Of a DNA stretch of 64,000 nt, positions 17,847 through 26,716 are shown piece by piece (position 1 is the stretch's first letter; each line of letters begins with the position of its first letter). Position numbers and translations under genes: made by a program. The DNA is from Hyphomicrobium zavarzinii ATCC 27496. GTDB lineage: Bacteria > Pseudomonadota > Alphaproteobacteria > Rhizobiales > Hyphomicrobiaceae. The notes beneath the pieces are model-generated. The model saw nothing but the letters and a program-made list of their open reading frames with translations, searched no databases and was not told the DNA's origin. The stretch lies in contig NZ_KB911260.1 of the NCBI RefSeq assembly GCF_000383415.1, positions 92,399 through 156,398 of the forward strand, in the 5' to 3' direction.

Positions 17847-19487
17847 ATGGCCCCGATCCCAGAGAAGCGCGTCAAGCATTTGCGCCAAATTCTCCTGTGG
17901 CCCGTTTATCTTCTGCCTCTCGAGGAAGACGCGCCGATCGATGACCACTGGGAGGCCCTGGCGACGCCGAGCGCGGACAACCCCTGGCGGGAGCTCGACG
18001 ACGAGTTCGGCGATCCGGCCGAGTTCCAGACACGCCACTACAATGAGTTCGTGACCTTCCTGCCGCCTGTGCAGAGGTTTCTCTACGGACAAGGGCTCGG
18101 CCGCTCCGTCAGCAAGGTCTACGGCGAGAGCCCGATCCGTGTCATGCGCCGTTCGGACATCAAGCGCGTGCGGGTGACGCTCGACCGCGACGACGAGCCG
18201 ATCACGCTCCACGTGGCTCACGTGGACCTCTATTTCTTCTTCGACATCGACATCACGCTCCTTGCCCTCGAGGTCTACGTCGACGACATCGCGTTCGATA
18301 CGGCGCAAACGCTGATGTTCCGCTTCGGCCGGGCTTATCCAGCCTATTGGGAGGGGAGCGGGCGCGGCGGACACTGCCCATGGAAAGTGGAGTGGCTGGG
18401 CGCCGGGGACGAGGTTCTGGCCACGTCGGACTACGAGAACCGCGAGAAGTTCCTGTCTTTCGTCTGCAAGCACAGGGCGCCGACGACGGCTGCCCATTGG
18501 GAGTTTCTCATGTCTCCGATGGTGCTTCACCATGGCGACAAGAAGGGGCCCGTGCGCTACCGGCAGCTCGAATACTACCGCATGCCCTACATGGCCTACC
18601 TTGCGCTCGATCGCGCCGAGACGATCTCGCGGTCGGATTCGATCCGGCTCGCGCTTGGCAATGAAGCGGGCGACGGCGGGTCGCTTCCCTACTCGGAGAG
18701 CTACCTCGCGGATTTCGAGACGCGCTTCTGCTACGACCGCAACTTCACGTCAGGGGGAGGACAGAAGGCCGCCAGCGTTAGGTTCCATGCCTCGGGAGAT
18801 ACGCTCGTCGTGACGGGGGACGCGGACGATGTGTTCTACACCAGCCAGGAGGGCGGCATTCTTTGCCGCTTCCGTCATCAGCATTTTCTGATGTTCCTGA
18901 TCGCGCATTTTCAGAAAGCGTCGTTGCACATGTTTTCCGACCGCATGGTTGCGGCGGTGAGCAGGCTCGAGATCGCGAACGCGAAAGCCAACCGCATTTT
19001 TCGAGGGGACGTGCGCAACACGCACGAGAACTTCCTGCGGTTCGCGCATCGCTACTGGTTCAGCAGCATCTCGCATCAGGCGCAGGTGCACGAGCTGTTC
19101 GACATGACGCGCCGCCATCTCAAGCTCGACAGCCTCTATTGCGAGGTGCGTGAGGAGTTGCAGGACATGGGCAGCTTCCTCGACGTCGAGGCGATGCGGA
19201 AGCAGAACGAGACCGTGGTGCGCCTGACGGTGGTCACGACCTTCGGTCTCGTCGGAACGGTGACGACGGGCTTCATCGGCATGAACCTGTTCGATTGGAC
19301 GCAGGAGCCGGCGTGGTGGCGGGTGGCGGCGTTCCTCGCGGTGTTCGTTCCCACTGCCGCTCTTACACTCTACACGGTGGTGAAATCCCGCCGCCTTTCG
19401 GATTTCCTCGACGCGCTGTCCGACGAGAAGGTGACGTGGGGCCGGCGCTGGCGTGCGCTGCTCAGGGTCTGGTTCGGGAAGTCGTAG
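17847..19487 (+). CDS. CorA-like divalent cation transporter, long form
   Basis: 546 residues, far longer than typical CorA (about 320). A large soluble N-terminal part with mixed alpha/beta text is followed by a coiled-coil-rich zone and two C-terminal membrane helices. The GMN signature of the pore loop is present (VTTGFIGMNLFDW) after the first helix, which starts around VVRLTVVTTFGLVG. The family forms pentameric Mg2+ channels in the inner membrane. The ATG at 17847 gives a plausible start, with no strong Shine-Dalgarno. The position right after mgtE and opposite mgtC supports a role in Mg2+ handling. Confidence 0.78.
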   Translation: MAPIPEKRVKHLRQILLWPVYLLPLEEDAPIDDHWEALATPSADNPWRELDDEFGDPAEFQTRHYNEFVTFLPPVQRFLYGQGLGRSVSKVYGESPIRVMRRSDIKRVRVTLDRDDEPITLHVAHVDLYFFFDIDITLLALEVYVDDIAFDTAQTLMFRFGRAYPAYWEGSGRGGHCPWKVEWLGAGDEVLATSDYENREKFLSFVCKHRAPTTAAHWEFLMSPMVLHHGDKKGPVRYRQLEYYRMPYMAYLALDRAETISRSDSIRLALGNEAGDGGSLPYSESYLADFETRFCYDRNFTSGGGQKAASVRFHASGDTLVVTGDADDVFYTSQEGGILCRFRHQHFLMFLIAHFQKASLHMFSDRMVAAVSRLEIANAKANRIFRGDVRNTHENFLRFAHRYWFSSISHQAQVHELFDMTRRHLKLDSLYCEVREELQDMGSFLDVEAMRKQNETVVRLTVVTTFGLVGTVTTGFIGMNLFDWTQEPAWWRVAAFLAVFVPTAALTLYTVVKSRRLSDFLDALSDEKVTWGRRWRALLRVWFGKS

Positions 19488-19521
19488 AGCCTGGCTTCGT
19501 GCCGTGCTAGTCGCCGCTCGG

Positions 19522-20199
19522 CTAGATGCGGAACTCCAGCAGGTCCGTGCGCGTGCGCAATTCGCTCGCGAGCGTTTCGATCGCGTGCTTGCTCCCTGTG
19601 CGCACCATCATCCGGTACTCGTAGAAGCCGCCCGCCCGGTCCAGGCGATAGCTCATGTTGGCGATCGAGAAGCCTTGCGCTGCGATGAGCGTGCGGACAT
19701 CGGGCTCCGGCAGCACTTTGTCCTCGGAGAAGCGCAGCACGAGCTGGCCGAAGGTGTGGCTCGGGATCCAGGCCTCGATGCGGCGGAAGATGGCGAGCGT
19801 CCCCAGGGTGGCGAGCGTCGCGAGCGTGGCCGGGAAGAAGAATCCCACGCCGTAGAGGATACCGATCGCCGACGTGATCCAGATCGATGCCGCGGTCGTG
19901 AGGCCGCGAACGGTAAGCCCGTCCTTGAAAATCACGCCGGCGCCGAGAAAGCCGATGCCGGTCATGATGCCTTGCGCGATGCGCGTGGGGTCGGTGCGCA
20001 CTGTTTCCATGGGAACGGCGCCCAGCCAATCCCACTGGTAGGCGGTGACGACCATGAGGAGAGCGGCAGCGAGACAGACGAGAGCGTGCGTGCGAAATCC
20101 GGCAGGACGGCCGTGAAAGCTCCGCTCGAGACCGATCAGGCTGCCTGCGGCCCAGGCGGCGGCCAGATGAGTGGCGATCTCGACATAGTGCGGATGCAT
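19522..20199 (-). CDS. MgtC/SapB family membrane protein
   Basis: 225 residues. Five hydrophobic helices fill the first 140 residues, with the family signatures GSLIGLERSFHGRPAGFRTHALVCL and GIGFLGAGVIFKDGLTVRGLTTAA. A C-terminal ACT-like cytoplasmic domain follows (about 145-225). MgtC-type proteins are tied to growth in low Mg2+ and to control of the F-type ATPase; SapB relatives have no firm role. The ATG at 20199 has GGAGAG upstream. It lies 19 bases after the HAD gene on the same strand, so the two are probably co-transcribed, and it is convergent with the CorA-like gene. Confidence 0.9.
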   Translation of the reverse strand: MHPHYVEIATHLAAAWAAGSLIGLERSFHGRPAGFRTHALVCLAAALLMVVTAYQWDWLGAVPMETVRTDPTRIAQGIMTGIGFLGAGVIFKDGLTVRGLTTAASIWITSAIGILYGVGFFFPATLATLATLGTLAIFRRIEAWIPSHTFGQLVLRFSEDKVLPEPDVRTLIAAQGFSIANMSYRLDRAGGFYEYRMMVRTGSKHAIETLASELRTRTDLLEFRI

Positions 20200-20218
20200 C
20201 GCTCTCCAGGTCTGTGGC

Positions 20219-21040
20219 TCAGTGGCTTTCCGCGCTGCGGGCCGGGAGCGCTTTGGCCGGTGCATCGGGGCGATTGGCGAGAATGGCGTCCGCGACCTCC
20301 ACGAAGCCCGCCCCGCCGGCGCCCTTGGTGATCCAGGTCGGCGGGTGAGGAATGTCCGCCAGATGGCGGGTGACGGTGCTGACGCCGACGGACTTCGGCA
20401 TATGGGCGAACATCGGCGCATCATTGGCGGAATCGCCGACGAACAACAGACGGTCGCGATCGAGATCGATGTCGAGGCCGGTGATGGCGGGCAGGAATTT
20501 GCGGACCGCGGTTACCTTGTTGTAGCCGCCGAACCAGGCGATCACCCACAAGGAGTTCGCGGTAGCGCTCGCGCCTCTCGCCTCGAACTCGCGGAGCACG
20601 GCGCGCGCCGTCGCGCGATCGTCCGGCCTTGCCAGGGCGAGGCTCGTGCGGCGGAAAGGCTGATCATCCGACAGGGTCAATTCGGGGTGCTTTTTCATGA
20701 TCGTGCGCGCCATGTCCGCGAGGCGGGACTGGGCCGCTTCGAGCATGTCGGGCGTGCTCCAGAAGCGGCGCGTCACGCTCGTGCCCTCGCGGCTGAAGCA
20801 GAAGCCGCCGTTCTCGCCGATGACGGCCGTGACGGGCCACATGCGCACCATCTGGTCGCACCACCCCGCGGGGGCCGCCGTGACGGGGATGACGCGCACG
20901 CCGGCAGCTTCCAGGCGCTCCAGCGCGTCATAGGTCTCGGCGGACAGCTTTCCATCGAAGGTCAGCGTGTCGTCCATGTCGGTCAGGACAACTTGGACGC
21001 CGCGCAGATCGACGGATGCGGCGGCCGAGATCGGCCTCAT
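20219..21040 (-). CDS. HAD-IIB hydrolase (MPGP/Cof-like phosphatase)
   Basis: 273 residues, cytoplasmic. Motif I is VVLTDMDDTLTF (Asp nucleophile and acid/base), motif II sits in VRVIPVTAAPAGWCDQM, and motif IV is LLFVGDSANDAPMFAHMPKSVGV. An IIB-type cap domain lies between. The 'IGENGGFCFSREG' stretch is typical of sucrose- or mannosyl-phosphoglycerate-phosphatase relatives. Substrate unknown. The ATG at 21040 was preferred to an in-frame TTG at 21109. It is followed by mgtC after 19 bases. Confidence 0.85.
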   Translation of the reverse strand: MRPISAAASVDLRGVQVVLTDMDDTLTFDGKLSAETYDALERLEAAGVRVIPVTAAPAGWCDQMVRMWPVTAVIGENGGFCFSREGTSVTRRFWSTPDMLEAAQSRLADMARTIMKKHPELTLSDDQPFRRTSLALARPDDRATARAVLREFEARGASATANSLWVIAWFGGYNKVTAVRKFLPAITGLDIDLDRDRLLFVGDSANDAPMFAHMPKSVGVSTVTRHLADIPHPPTWITKGAGGAGFVEVADAILANRPDAPAKALPARSAESH

Positions 21041-21245
21041 GGCGCGAGATCCACGGGCCTGCGTCTCTCTTGAGATGTCGCGGGGGACACGTGCGGTGGC
21101 GATAGCCAAAGGGGTGGCTCCAGGTCAGTAGGTTTGCGAACGTAATGTGACGGGGTGACAAGTCGAACGACGAAAAGCCGATAAGCTCCGCATCAGAACT
21201 GCAATAGGAATATGAGAAGCGGGCATTGCCCCGGTTTCCACCGCG

Positions 21246-22595
21246 TCAGCTCGTGGGTGCATCCAGCTTGCGGGTGAGGTTCTCGAACTCGCGCCGCAGC
21301 TCCTCATTCTTGAAGATCTGCTCGAAAGTCGGTGCCTCGAGCTTCTGGATGGCTTCGAACGAGGTGGAGCTGTCGCGCATCAGGTTGCGCAGCTCGAGGC
21401 TGGCCTCGACGGTATCGAAGGTGTTGTCGGCGATGCGCAGATCGTGCGTGGCGCGGGTGCGGGCGGCCGCGATCTGCTCCCGCTGCTGGGCGAGGTAACG
21501 GCGATAGCCTTTGGCGGCTTCCTCCGCGATCTTCTGGCTTTCGCGGTTGGCGTCGAGAGCGCGCTTCTGATCGGGGCGGTTCTCGGCGCGCATCAGCTCC
21601 TGTGTCTTGCGCTTCGCCTCCGCCAGATCCTTCAGGATGGCATCGAGCTTGGGCATGTACTGCGTGTCGATCTTGGCGATGGTCGCATCCTGCGCGTGAA
21701 CGAGCAGCGCGAAGAGGGCCGCATGCATGGCGAAGTACTTGCGTGCCGCGCCGGGGTTCTCGGCGGTTGCCGTCATCAACTTGGCGAGCTGGCCGTCGAT
21801 GATCTTGGCGGCGTGGAAGGTCGCGACGAGGCGGACGAGATCGCCCGAGAGCACGCCGTCGAGCAGCAGATCGAGCTGGTCGGGCGCAAGATCCACGCCC
21901 GATTTGGTGAGTGCGTCCTTGATCTCCCCCTTGGCCGCGGCGATGGAAGCTTCGTTCTCCTTGATGCGCGTCTTGTGCTCCGCGATCTTGGTGCCGAGGC
22001 TGTCGACGGTGTCGTTCAACACGCCGGGCAGCATGGCGTCCTTCGGCGCGGTGAGTTGCTTTTCCTTCAGGGTGACGATGTTGGTTTCGAGATCGCGGAT
22101 GTTGCGGCGGTAGCCCTCGATCTTCTTCTGCACCTCCACAACGGGAGCATCGGTCACGATGCCGAGCGCGGCGTCGAGAAGCTGGCGGATGCGGGCTTCG
22201 CGATCCTCTCTGGTCTCGGTCCAGAGCGGGGTAACCAGAAACTCGTCCTTGCCGGGGAGCTTCTTGGCTTCCGAGCGCTGCTCGGCCACGTCCTTCAGGA
22301 GTCCGTCGATGGCGTTCATCAGAAGGCGCGCCTGCTCGTAGGCGGGATCGCCTTCGCGCGGATCGCGGGGAGCGGCGGGTGTGTCTGCGGCAGTGCCGGT
22401 GGGCGCGGGCGCCGCTTTCGGGTTTCCAGCCGCCTGCGTGGAGTTGAGGATCTCGGCGATGCTGTCCTTGGCGCGCGCGGACTGAGCCAGGGCAGGAGGC
22501 GCAAGGCCGTTTGCGATCACGGCCGCGAGGGCTGCTCCGGCGACTGCGGTCATCCGGCCAACAATGCGTAGCGACGAGTTCGAGTGGGGTGCCAA
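21246..22595 (-). CDS. Exported alpha-helical protein of unknown function
   Basis: 449 residues. I do not recognise the family. A signal peptide ends near PPALA-QS, followed by a short Pro/Ala/Thr linker (about 60-95) and then an almost entirely helical, charged body with coiled-coil character (for example VEVQKKIEGYRRNIRDLETNI and KTRIKENEASIAAAKGEI). A hydrophobic-leaning segment AARKYFAMHAALFALLVHAQ lies mid-protein, and the C terminus is well ordered (APTFEQIFKNEELRREFENL). The best ribosome site is GAGGAGG six bases before a TTG at 22595, so a TTG start is proposed; the next in-frame ATG would cut into the signal. Confidence 0.7.
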   Translation of the reverse strand: MAPHSNSSLRIVGRMTAVAGAALAAVIANGLAPPALAQSARAKDSIAEILNSTQAAGNPKAAPAPTGTAADTPAAPRDPREGDPAYEQARLLMNAIDGLLKDVAEQRSEAKKLPGKDEFLVTPLWTETREDREARIRQLLDAALGIVTDAPVVEVQKKIEGYRRNIRDLETNIVTLKEKQLTAPKDAMLPGVLNDTVDSLGTKIAEHKTRIKENEASIAAAKGEIKDALTKSGVDLAPDQLDLLLDGVLSGDLVRLVATFHAAKIIDGQLAKLMTATAENPGAARKYFAMHAALFALLVHAQDATIAKIDTQYMPKLDAILKDLAEAKRKTQELMRAENRPDQKRALDANRESQKIAEEAAKGYRRYLAQQREQIAAARTRATHDLRIADNTFDTVEASLELRNLMRDSSTSFEAIQKLEAPTFEQIFKNEELRREFENLTRKLDAPTS

Positions 22596-22705
22596 ATCTG
22601 CCTCCTCAGGGCCGCCATGCAGCACCGGAATTCAGGCAAATCGATGATTTGCGACAGGCGTCCCGTGGACAGCCTGCGCCTGCCGCCCGTCTTAGTCCGG
22701 CAGAG

Positions 22706-23494
22706 CTAGCCGCCTTTGGCTGCGTGCGTGACGGCTGCCAGCAGGGCAGGGGTGATCTGGCGCGCATCGGTGAGCACGGCCATGTGGCTCATGGCAGGAG
22801 CACCGCGCAGGGCGAGCTTCGACGCTTCGAGGGGCGCATCCTGCGGCCGCTCCTTCAGCGCAAGGCCGAGGCGCAGCTCCTTCGCGGTGATCGTCAGGAC
22901 GCCGAAAGTGGTGCCGCCGAGGTGGAAGGTCAGGTGACTGTCGAAGGGCGTGGTGACGGTGCCGGGCACGGCCTTGCCGACCTCGGCGATGACGTAGTTG
23001 GCGAGGGGGCGGAAGGCCTTCGCGCGGGCCAGCAGGGCCTCCAGCGTGACCGGGTCCGGCGCCGGGGCGGGCGTGAGCGGTACCGTCGCGGCAGGGGCGC
23101 TCACGGCAACGGGGAGGGGTGCAACGGCGAGGGGTGCCGCTGGCGGCGGGGGTGATGACGGTGCAGTGGCCGGCGCCGGGTTCTGCGTCTCGCGCGGTGC
23201 TTCGGGCGGGGCTGCGGGGCGCTGGCGGGGTGAAGCAGGTGTGCGCCGTGCGGTCGCGGGCCGGGGGCTTCCCGCCCCGGCGTAGATCGGCCGGCCGCCG
23301 TTGTTGTGGATGCGCTCGATCCAGGAGGCCTTCGAGAACATGAAGCCCTGGCGGCGCAGCCAGTCGATGATGTCGTTCCTGTGGGTCAGGCCTTCGGCTG
23401 CGATGGCCGCCAGCCAGTCCTCGAGCGCACGGCCGGTGTCGGCCTTCAGCGTTTCCAGAAACTGGCGCTCCTTCTCGCCATAGTCGGTGCTCAC
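22706..23494 (-). CDS. DUF4287 + DUF5655 two-domain protein
   Basis: 262 residues. The N terminus (about 5-60: QFLETLKADTGRALEDWLAA, HRNDIIDWLRRQGF) matches DUF4287. A Pro/Ala-rich linker (about 75-150) leads to a C-terminal DUF5655 domain (HLTFHLGGTTFGVLTITAKELRLGLAL...). Both families are of unknown function and often occur together. The GTG at 23494 is preceded by GGGGGA. The stop of the upstream methyltransferase gene lies only 17 bases before, so they probably form one transcript. Confidence 0.75.
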   Translation of the reverse strand: MSTDYGEKERQFLETLKADTGRALEDWLAAIAAEGLTHRNDIIDWLRRQGFMFSKASWIERIHNNGGRPIYAGAGSPRPATARRTPASPRQRPAAPPEAPRETQNPAPATAPSSPPPPAAPLAVAPLPVAVSAPAATVPLTPAPAPDPVTLEALLARAKAFRPLANYVIAEVGKAVPGTVTTPFDSHLTFHLGGTTFGVLTITAKELRLGLALKERPQDAPLEASKLALRGAPAMSHMAVLTDARQITPALLAAVTHAAKGG

Positions 23495-23511
23495 CAGAAG
23501 TCCCCCACGTG

Positions 23512-23997
23512 TCAGATCCAGCGCCGGGTGCGGGCTTTGTAGTCCCGGTAGGCGTCTCCGAAGCGCTCCTCCAGATGGCGCTCCTCCGGCAGGATAGCGA
23601 GCCACGTTACAAGGACGGCGAAGGGCAGCGCCAGGATCACGAACCAGACATTCTGTGTCAGCTCCGCGATGCCGAACAGGATCAGGATGTCGGCAACATA
23701 GATGGGATTGCGCCGGAAGCGGAAGGGTCCATCGGTGACCAGTACGTCGGCGGCTTTGTCGGGCAGAACGGTGGTGCCGTGACGGCGCAGCGTCCAGACT
23801 GCCCAGACGAGCAGAGCGAGACCGGCCGCGCCCAGGCCGCGCCCGACGATGTGGCCCATCGTATCGTCCTCTCCCGGCCAATCGAGGGGGAGCATGTGTC
23901 CAAGCGCGATCGCGGCGGCAACCGTCGCGACGAGCAGGATCGGGGGCCAGGGGATGGTCGAAGGCGGCGTTGCGGCTCTGCTTTCCGTTCCGGACAT
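23512..23997 (-). CDS. Isoprenylcysteine methyltransferase-like membrane protein
   Basis: 161 residues with about four hydrophobic helices. The C-terminal half carries the ICMT/PEMT pattern: LVTDGPFRFRRNPIYVADILI and EERHLEERFGDAYRDYKARTRRWI, which bind S-adenosylmethionine at the membrane. Members methylate lipids or other small hydrophobic acceptors; the bacterial substrate is usually unknown. The ATG at 23997 was chosen; a longer in-frame start at 24087 would add a basic, non-conserved leader. Confidence 0.82.
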   Translation of the reverse strand: MSGTESRAATPPSTIPWPPILLVATVAAAIALGHMLPLDWPGEDDTMGHIVGRGLGAAGLALLVWAVWTLRRHGTTVLPDKAADVLVTDGPFRFRRNPIYVADILILFGIAELTQNVWFVILALPFAVLVTWLAILPEERHLEERFGDAYRDYKARTRRWI

Positions 23998-24241
23998 GTG
24001 TTTCGATCTCGGGTTTTTGATCTCGGGCGGTATCGTGAGGTGTCTGCCACGGGAGATAGGGGTAATCTCATGCGCAGGGCCAGGCAAATGTCCGGCTCCG
24101 TCGTTTAGGCCATACTTTTATCCGTAATCGGCATTACCAGCGCCCCGTTCAGATCTGGTTCAAATCCGGTTCATCAAGCCCGGTGTATCAGGCGCGTCGT
24201 GCTGGGCGCGCGCGCCGCGTATTTTCAAGGAAGGAAACCCC

Positions 24242-24538
24242 ATGACATCGAAATCTCCTCTCATGCTCGCGCTGGCCGGGCTCGTGGCGCTGTCCGGCTT
24301 CTCGGCCGAGGCGCAGGCCGCCACCAAGTACGGCTGCTTCAAGGTGACGGTGCCGAGCCTCAACCTTCGCGCCCGCCCCTACAGCACGGCGGATGTGATC
24401 GGCGTCGCACACAAGGGCGACATCCTGGAGAAGCGGAAGCTCTTCTGCACGCCGCGCGGCTTCTGGTGCGCGGTCCGGAAGGGCTCGCTCGAGGGCTATG
24501 CCGACAAGTCGAACATGGCGAAGATCGCCTGTCCGTAA
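24242..24538 (+). CDS. Small exported SH3-like domain protein
   Basis: 98 residues: a signal peptide (cleavage near AQA-AT) followed by one bacterial SH3 domain (VPSLNLRARPYSTADVIGVAHKGDILEKRK...GFWCAVRKGSLEGYADKSNM). Such domains bind cell-wall or protein ligands in the periplasm. Four cysteines in the mature part could form two disulfides. The ATG has AAGGAAGGA upstream. It is a single-gene unit as far as can be seen; a GC hairpin without a T tract follows at about 24556-24578. Confidence 0.8.
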   Translation: MTSKSPLMLALAGLVALSGFSAEAQAATKYGCFKVTVPSLNLRARPYSTADVIGVAHKGDILEKRKLFCTPRGFWCAVRKGSLEGYADKSNMAKIACP

Positions 24539-24609
24539 GAGCCGAAGCGGCGGAGCCCGCGCGACGCGCGGCTCTGCCGGTCTCCTCGCTTTCGACCGAC
24601 CGGGGCTAG

Positions 24610-25410
24610 ATGCCTTTCACGCTCTCCAAAATCCTGGCGCTCCTCGCTCAGCCATCGTCGGTGCTCGTGATTTGCGTGCTCGCCGGCCTATGGCTGATGC
24701 GGCGTGACGGAAGCCGTCTCGGGCGCCGCCTTGCCTGGGGTGGAGCGGTGGGCTTGCTGGTGTGTGGCCTCTTCCCAGTCGGCAACCTTTTCATTCTTCC
24801 GCTCGAGCAGCGTTTTGCCTCCGTCCCTCGTCCGGCGCAAAGCGACCGGGTCGCGGGGATCATCATTCTCGGCGGGTTCGAGGATGGATGGGTGTCAGCA
24901 GGGCGCGGCGGTCTCGGTCTCAACGAGGCGGCGGAGCGCGTGACGGAAGCCTTGCGGCTCGGCCTTCGGCATCCGGAAGCCAAGGTGGTGTTCACCGGTG
25001 GCGTCGGCGGATTGCTTGCACGCAACACGGGCGCGGCCGAGCCCGTGGCCGCGTTCCTCATGGACGGGGGCATCGCGCAGGATCGCCTCGTGCTCGAAGG
25101 CCGGGCGCGCAATACCTACGAGAATGCGGTGTTCACGCGCGACCTCGTCGAGCCCAAGCCCGGCGAGCGCTGGTATCTGGTGACGAGCGCCTATCACATG
25201 CCGCGCTCGATGGGGCTCTTCCGCAAAGCCGGGTTCGATGTGATCGCCTATCCGGTCGACTATCGCACGCGCGGTGCGGAAGACCTGATGCGCTTCTTCG
25301 AGCGGATTCCGCAGGGGCTGATGCGGCTCGATCTCGCGGTCAACGAATGGCTGGGGCTTCTTGCCTATCGGGCGCTCGGCCGGATCGACGAGCTGTTTCC
25401 AGGTCCCTGA
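24610..25410 (+). CDS. YdcF/ElyC/SanA-family envelope protein
   Basis: 266 residues. Two N-terminal membrane helices (about 5-65) are followed by a DUF218 domain: IIILGGFEDGWVSAGRGGLGLNEAAERV, EAKVVFTGGVGG, NTYENAVFTRDLV and WYLVTSAYHMPRSMGLFRKAGFDVIAYPVDYRT. Relatives (ElyC, SanA) act in peptidoglycan precursor metabolism or envelope integrity. The ATG at 24610 has only a weak GGGG upstream. Its stop codon abuts the stop of the convergent lipoprotein gene with no bases between. Confidence 0.88.
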   Translation: MPFTLSKILALLAQPSSVLVICVLAGLWLMRRDGSRLGRRLAWGGAVGLLVCGLFPVGNLFILPLEQRFASVPRPAQSDRVAGIIILGGFEDGWVSAGRGGLGLNEAAERVTEALRLGLRHPEAKVVFTGGVGGLLARNTGAAEPVAAFLMDGGIAQDRLVLEGRARNTYENAVFTRDLVEPKPGERWYLVTSAYHMPRSMGLFRKAGFDVIAYPVDYRTRGAEDLMRFFERIPQGLMRLDLAVNEWLGLLAYRALGRIDELFPGP

Positions 25411-25884
25411 TCAGGGCTGCTTTACGAGACGTGTGCGCGGCGGATCCTTGGCGGCCGGATTCAGCTCCGCTTCGAGATCGAAGCTCGGGCATTTCTTTTC
25501 CTCGAGCCGCTTATTGTAGGCTTCGAGCTGTGCGCGGTCGCGCGCGTAGCGGCCGTCGGGATCCGCGCCCACGGATGTGCCGCCGAACACCGGCGTCGTC
25601 GCCGACTGAATGCCTCGCGAGAGCGCGGTGGTCTGACGGCGCGTCTGGAAATCGCGGATCTGCACGATCCGCACGGCCATGCGGCCGGTGAGCTTCCTGC
25701 AGTCGAGCTCAAGATCGGCGTCCGTGAGCTGATAGCCGCCCGGGGGCGGCAGCTTGCTCACCGTCTCGCCGGACGGCAGCGCGGATGTGATGGTCGGAGC
25801 AAGGCTCTCGCTCTGCGAGGCACAGGCGCCGAGCAGCAGGGCCGCGAGGGCCACACATCGTTGCGGTTTGAGGCTCAGGAGCAT
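25411..25884 (-). CDS. Putative lipoprotein of unknown function
   Basis: 157 residues. The N terminus ends in a clear lipobox, LLLGAC, with Cys at residue 21, so it is probably lipid-anchored. The mature part has no recognised domain. It contains two further Cys (LELDCRKL and EKKCPSF) and a basic patch (RIVQIRDFQTRRQ). The ATG at 25884 gives a normal signal length but has no good Shine-Dalgarno. The longer frame upstream to 26007 is not supported. Confidence 0.65.
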   Translation of the reverse strand: MLLSLKPQRCVALAALLLGACASQSESLAPTITSALPSGETVSKLPPPGGYQLTDADLELDCRKLTGRMAVRIVQIRDFQTRRQTTALSRGIQSATTPVFGGTSVGADPDGRYARDRAQLEAYNKRLEEKKCPSFDLEAELNPAAKDPPRTRLVKQP

Positions 25885-26169
25885 GCGAGGCGGAAAGCCG
25901 GTCTGTCTGGGTTCAATGGCGAACCTTATCTCCCAGCGGGGCGATTCCCGCGAGTCCCCCAAATGCCGGGGGCTGAGGTGATCATCGTCTAAAAAGCGGC
26001 ATGACAAAGGCTTATGTCCCGTGCGCAGGGCGCGGGCAAGGGCTAGGGTATCGATTGGCGCGGGTGTTCGCGGAAAACCGCTTCACAGCCGTCCGGAAGC
26101 GCTCTAACCCTCTGGCTTGGTTCGAGTTAGACGGCCGCTCGGGCGGGCGGCCAGACGGAAGGGGCGAGT

Positions 26170-26631
26170 ATGACGCGGTGTTCGAAACTCGGGGTTTTGG
26201 ATCTCGGTGTGGTGCGGGGGTTTACGGCTGCGGCCGGGCTTTGCGTTCTCGCGGGTGCCGCAGCGGCCGAGGACGTCCCCAAGAATCTCGTCTGCTCGTT
26301 TACGTCGGGCGCTTCCTGGAGCTACGACGCGGGCGTTTTCCATTCGAAGCCGCCAAGCCCGCTCTCGTTCAGCATCGAGGAGATCGACCTCGAGCAGCAG
26401 AAGGCCACGTTGCAGACGGAAAACGGGTCCACCGGTGGCAAGCTCAGCGTGGTACGCGCCATCAACGCCAACCATTTCATCGAGATCGTGAACGAGGGGT
26501 TCATGAACCTCACGACGATCTACGACAAGGATGCGGCGTCCGGGAAACATCCGGCCGTGCATTCCCGTCACTTCGGCATTCTAGGACAGCCGGTTTTCAG
26601 CCAGTACACGGGCTTCTGCAGCGACAAGTGA
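26170..26631 (+). CDS. Exported protein of unknown function
   Basis: 153 residues. Signal peptide with cleavage near AAA-ED, then a compact beta-rich mature domain of about 115 residues with two Cys (LVCSFTSG and TGFCSDK at the very end) that may form a disulfide. No family recognised. The ATG is preceded by GGAAGGGG. The following DUF1489 gene starts 85 bases later on the same strand. Confidence 0.65.
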   Translation: MTRCSKLGVLDLGVVRGFTAAAGLCVLAGAAAAEDVPKNLVCSFTSGASWSYDAGVFHSKPPSPLSFSIEEIDLEQQKATLQTENGSTGGKLSVVRAINANHFIEIVNEGFMNLTTIYDKDAASGKHPAVHSRHFGILGQPVFSQYTGFCSDK

Positions 26632-26716
26632 CTTGTGGATTGCCTCGTCCGGACGGCCCGTTTCGGAGTAGAACACGGGTGCCGGCCGCCGGGCCGCGCG
26701 ATGACCGGATCTCATC

